Below, piece after piece: positions 61,522 through 64,000 of a DNA stretch of 64,000 nt; the first letter of the stretch is position 1, and each line of letters opens with the position of its first letter. Below the pieces are notes generated by a model. It saw only the letters and a list, made by a program, of their open reading frames with translations, had not been told where the DNA came from and searched no databases. The DNA is from an uncultured Bariatricus sp. Its GTDB lineage: Bacteria > Bacillota > Clostridia > Lachnospirales > Lachnospiraceae. The stretch covers positions 1-64,000 of the forward strand of contig CAKRFP010000011.1 of assembly GCA_934320645.1 (NCBI GenBank), given 5' to 3'. Both the position numbers and the translations under genes were made by a program.

Positions 61522-61553
61522 AAAACCTCCCATACCACTGTATGAGAGGTTTT
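61522..61553 (-). terminator. Terminator of glgP overlapping the spoIID ribosome site
   Basis: AAAACCTC-CATAC and GTATG-GAGGTTTT pair with one mismatch and a 4-nt loop; then TTTTATTT. It begins 6 nt after the glgP stop; the 3-prime arm is the spoIID ribosome site. Confidence 0.8.
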
Positions 61554-61565
61554 GACTGATTATGC
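61537..61565 (-). promoter_or_regulatory. Sigma-E-like promoter of spoIID
   Basis: Minus-strand GCATAAT (61565-61559; 6 of 7 to KMATATT), 14-nt spacer, CATACAGT (61544-61537; 7 of 8 to CATACAMT). The -10 lies in the 5-prime arm/loop of the glgP terminator, so transcription would start near 61531. Confidence 0.65.
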
Positions 61566-64000
61566 TTCTGGTTTAACTGTAACATAATCCAGTTTCCAGA
61601 TATTATCAACATATTCCTGAATGGTTCTGTCTGAAGTAAATTTACCACAGCTTGCTGTATTCAGGAGTGCCATCTTAGCCCAGCGATCCGGATCCTTGTA
61701 AGCTTCTTCCACTTTCTTCTGTGCTTCTGCATAAGAGCGGAAGTCTTTCAGGATAAAGTATCTGTCCGGTCTGTCTCCACCCTGTGTATTCAGAAGTGAA
61801 TTATACAGGTCGCGGAACATCTCATGGTCACCATGTGAATAAGTTCCATCCATCAACTGGTCAACGACTCTCTTAATATCCCAGTCATTGAAGTAGATTT
61901 CCTGCGGGTTATATCCGCCATTATTCTCATAGTTAATAACTTCGTCAGAACTGAGACCGAAAATAAATGCATTTTCAATTCCAACTTCTTCTACGATCTC
62001 TACATTGGCTCCATCCATAGTTCCGAGTGTCGGTGCACCGTTCAGCATGAACTTCATGTTACCTGTTCCGGAAGCTTCTTTGGAAGCGGTAGAAATCTGT
62101 TCGCTGACATCTGCTGCCGCGAAGATCCATTCTGCATTGGATACGCGGTAATCTTCGATAAATACGACTTTCAGCTTTCCATTGATACTCAGGTCATTAT
62201 TTACCACATCTGCTACAGAGTTGATCAGTTTGATGATCTCTTTTGCACGGACATATCCTGCGGAAGCTTTTGCACCAAAGATAAATGTTCTCGGATAGAA
62301 AGACATCTCCGGGTGTTCTTTGATCTGGTTGTACAGATACATTACATGCAGAATATTAAGAAGCTGTCTCTTATATTCATGAAGACGCTTAACCTGTACA
62401 TCATAAATAGATCTCGGATCGATCTCTACTCCATTGTGTTCCAGAATATATTTTGCAAGACGTTCCTTGTTCTTGTATTTGATATCCATAAATTCTGCTC
62501 TTGCCTTCGGATCATCCGCAAGCGGCTTTAATTTTGACATCTGGGACAGATCTGTGATCCAACCGTCTCCGATGTGGTCTGTTACCCAGTCTGCAAGCAG
62601 CGGGTTACCATGAAGAAGGAATCTTCTCTGTGTGATACCATTGGTCTTGTTGTTAAATTTCTCCGGCATCATTTCGTAGAAATCTTTTAACTCCTGATGT
62701 TTCAGAATCTCTGTATGAAGTCTTGCAACACCATTTACAGAGTATCCCGCGATAATAGCCATGTGAGCCATTCTTACCTGACCGTCCATCAGGATTGCCA
62801 TCTTACGCACTTTTTCTTCATTACCAGGATACATGCGGCGTACCTGTTCTACAAAACGCCGGTCGATTTCCTGTACGATCTGGTATACACGCGGAAGCAG
62901 TCTTGAGAACAGGTCAATCGGCCATTTTTCAAGTGCTTCTGACATGATCGTATGGTTGGTGTAAGCAACCGTCTTTGTTGTTACTTCCCATGCTTCATCC
63001 CATCCAAGACCTTCCTGGTCAATAAGCAGACGCATAAGCTCTGCTACTGCTACGGTCGGATGTGTATCATTCATCTGAATGGTTACTTTTTCATACAGTT
63101 TGCGGATATCGCTGTGTTTCTTTTTATATTTTGCGATCAACGCCTGAAGGCTGGCAGATACAAAGAAATACTGCTGTTTCAGACGAAGCTCTTTTCCTGC
63201 ATAATGATTATCATTCGGATAAAGAACTTCTACGATCATTTTTGCAAGGTTTTCCTGTTCGATTGCTTTATGATATTCCCCGCGGTCAAATGCGTCGAGC
63301 TTAAAGTCTGTGATTGCCTGTGCATCCCAGATACGAAGTGTATTCACAACATGGTTTCCATATCCTACGATAGGCATATCATATGGAATTGCAAGTACAG
63401 ATTCATAATTTTCCTGGATAAAATCATTCTTTTTGGTCTCTTCATTATACTGTACACGGATCGTACCACCAAAACGGACTTCCTTTGCATACTCGTCACG
63501 ACGGATTTCAAACGGATTGCCATCTTTGAGCCAGTTATCCGGTACTTCTACCTGATAGCCATCTTTGATCTTCTGTTTGAACATACCGTAGCGGTAACGG
63601 ATTCCACAGCCGTAAGCTGCGTATCCAAGAGATGCAAGCGAATCCAGGAAGCAAGCTGCAAGACGTCCAAGACCACCATTACCAAGTGCTGCATCCGGTT
63701 CCTGATCTTCTACCACATTCAGATCAATGCCCATCTCATCAAGGGCTTCTTTTACTTCTTTATATGCAGTCATGTTGATCAGGTTGTTGCCAAGTGCACG
63801 TCCCATAAGAAATTCCATTGACATATAATATACGGTCTTTGGATCTTCTTTTTCGTATGTTTTCTGTGTTGCAAGCCAGTCATCTACGATTGCTTCTTTT
63901 ACTGCATAAGATACTGCCTGGAAAATCTGCTGCGGAGTTGCTTCTTCAATCTCTTTACGATACAGTGTCCGCACATTTTCTTTCACATCATTTTTAAAAG
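61560..64000 (-). CDS. glgP: Glycogen/alpha-glucan phosphorylase (5-prime end outside window)
   Basis: At least 813 codons. N-terminal NVRTLYRKEIEEATPQQIFQ, YYMSMEFLMGRALGNNLIN, ALGNGGLGRLAACFLDSLAS, NQYLF-type region, and the PLP site EASGTGNMKFMLNGAPTLGT with Lys. Releases glucose-1-phosphate from storage glucan. The GTG at 63986 is not the likely start, because the frame stays open to the edge (FKND before VKENV) and relatives have residues upstream. C-terminus ends at 61560. Confidence 0.95.
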   Translation of the reverse strand, partial: FKNDVKENVRTLYRKEIEEATPQQIFQAVSYAVKEAIVDDWLATQKTYEKEDPKTVYYMSMEFLMGRALGNNLINMTAYKEVKEALDEMGIDLNVVEDQEPDAALGNGGLGRLAACFLDSLASLGYAAYGCGIRYRYGMFKQKIKDGYQVEVPDNWLKDGNPFEIRRDEYAKEVRFGGTIRVQYNEETKKNDFIQENYESVLAIPYDMPIVGYGNHVVNTLRIWDAQAITDFKLDAFDRGEYHKAIEQENLAKMIVEVLYPNDNHYAGKELRLKQQYFFVSASLQALIAKYKKKHSDIRKLYEKVTIQMNDTHPTVAVAELMRLLIDQEGLGWDEAWEVTTKTVAYTNHTIMSEALEKWPIDLFSRLLPRVYQIVQEIDRRFVEQVRRMYPGNEEKVRKMAILMDGQVRMAHMAIIAGYSVNGVARLHTEILKHQELKDFYEMMPEKFNNKTNGITQRRFLLHGNPLLADWVTDHIGDGWITDLSQMSKLKPLADDPKARAEFMDIKYKNKERLAKYILEHNGVEIDPRSIYDVQVKRLHEYKRQLLNILHVMYLYNQIKEHPEMSFYPRTFIFGAKASAGYVRAKEIIKLINSVADVVNNDLSINGKLKVVFIEDYRVSNAEWIFAAADVSEQISTASKEASGTGNMKFMLNGAPTLGTMDGANVEIVEEVGIENAFIFGLSSDEVINYENNGGYNPQEIYFNDWDIKRVVDQLMDGTYSHGDHEMFRDLYNSLLNTQGGDRPDRYFILKDFRSYAEAQKKVEEAYKDPDRWAKMALLNTASCGKFTSDRTIQEYVDNIWKLDYVTVKPEA

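Noticed and set aside
62952..63821. 289-codon plus-strand frame opposite glgP
   Set aside because: Antisense shadow of the strongly conserved phosphorylase; no ribosome site, unnatural Cys/Ile/Phe-rich composition.
63952..63986. GTG at 63986 as the glgP start
   Set aside because: The frame remains open to the window edge and the upstream residues (FKND) resemble the conserved N-terminus of other phosphorylases.

Overview
The window is an ordinary-looking but gene-dense stretch of a Gram-positive, anaerobic, spore-forming Clostridia chromosome, most likely Lachnospiraceae (Dorea / Mediterraneibacter / Coprococcus-like; assigned from protein flavour and gene neighbourhoods, not from a search). 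Support: sporulation genes (spmA, ricT, bofA, cwlD, spoIID, spoIIQ), strong AGGAGG ribosome sites, low-GC promoters, a PerR/reverse-rubrerythrin oxygen-defence pair, a minimal SufC/SufB-type pair, and the Firmicutes order holB-ricT-trmN6-rsmI. About 64 coding regions are supported, two of them cut by the window edges (an ABC exporter at the left, glycogen phosphorylase at the right). No rRNA, tRNA, CRISPR array, complete insertion sequence or prophage was seen.

Layout. 1-9.5 kb: oligopeptide ABC importer oppABCDF, a TrpXYZ-type importer, lone spmA. 9.5-14 kb: a long palindromic structured element, an AI-2E family exporter, and a P-type ATPase behind a yybP-ykoY (Mn2+) riboswitch. 14-23 kb: shared sugar-ABC ATPase, the replication/translation operon holB-ricT-trmN6-rsmI, sufC-sufB, a second copy of the structured element, a guanylate kinase-like gene and a PLP decarboxylase. 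23-31.6 kb: GH36 alpha-galactosidase and a Gld-like ABC/DUF4340 operon. 31.7-38 kb: mtnN, a TSCPD protein, a small secreted protein, an anti-sigma-like protein and an ECF sigma factor separated by murG, HIT protein, orphan histidine kinase. 38-46.4 kb: a full Gram-positive Tad/Flp pilus operon with its own prepilin peptidase. 46.5-56.8 kb: bofA, comEB, upp, a TsaC fusion, cwlD, a GH18 protein, mecA, an NlpC/P60 hydrolase, perR and rubrerythrin. 56.8-64 kb: DEAD helicase with a long leader, hemolysin III, GIY-YIG protein, spoIIQ, spoIID, glgP.

The most unusual signals are non-coding. (1) Two intergenic elements (9572-9732 and 20918-21055) share one four-stem architecture and an invariant 14-nt hairpin loop, while every stem differs by compensatory changes: a candidate undescribed structured element. 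(2) At spoIID a sigma-E-like promoter is embedded in the terminator of the upstream glgP gene, and the ribosome site of spoIID is the 3-prime arm of that terminator; cwlD has a similar terminator/ribosome-site overlap. This suggests that read-through mRNA is silent while sporulation-specific mRNA is translated. (3) The TsaC/Sua5 protein carries a C-terminal arginine/tyrosine phosphatase domain that has lost its catalytic Cys and Asp, and its gene appears leaderless, with a DnaA box in the promoter spacer. (4) Other regulatory structure includes 15-bp tandem repeats behind the trpX promoter, helically phased TGTTAC repeats at the NlpC/P60 promoter, and a DnaA-box cluster near 54.35 kb.

Functions were inferred from motifs and neighbourhood by eye; no alignment, HMM or folding program was run.
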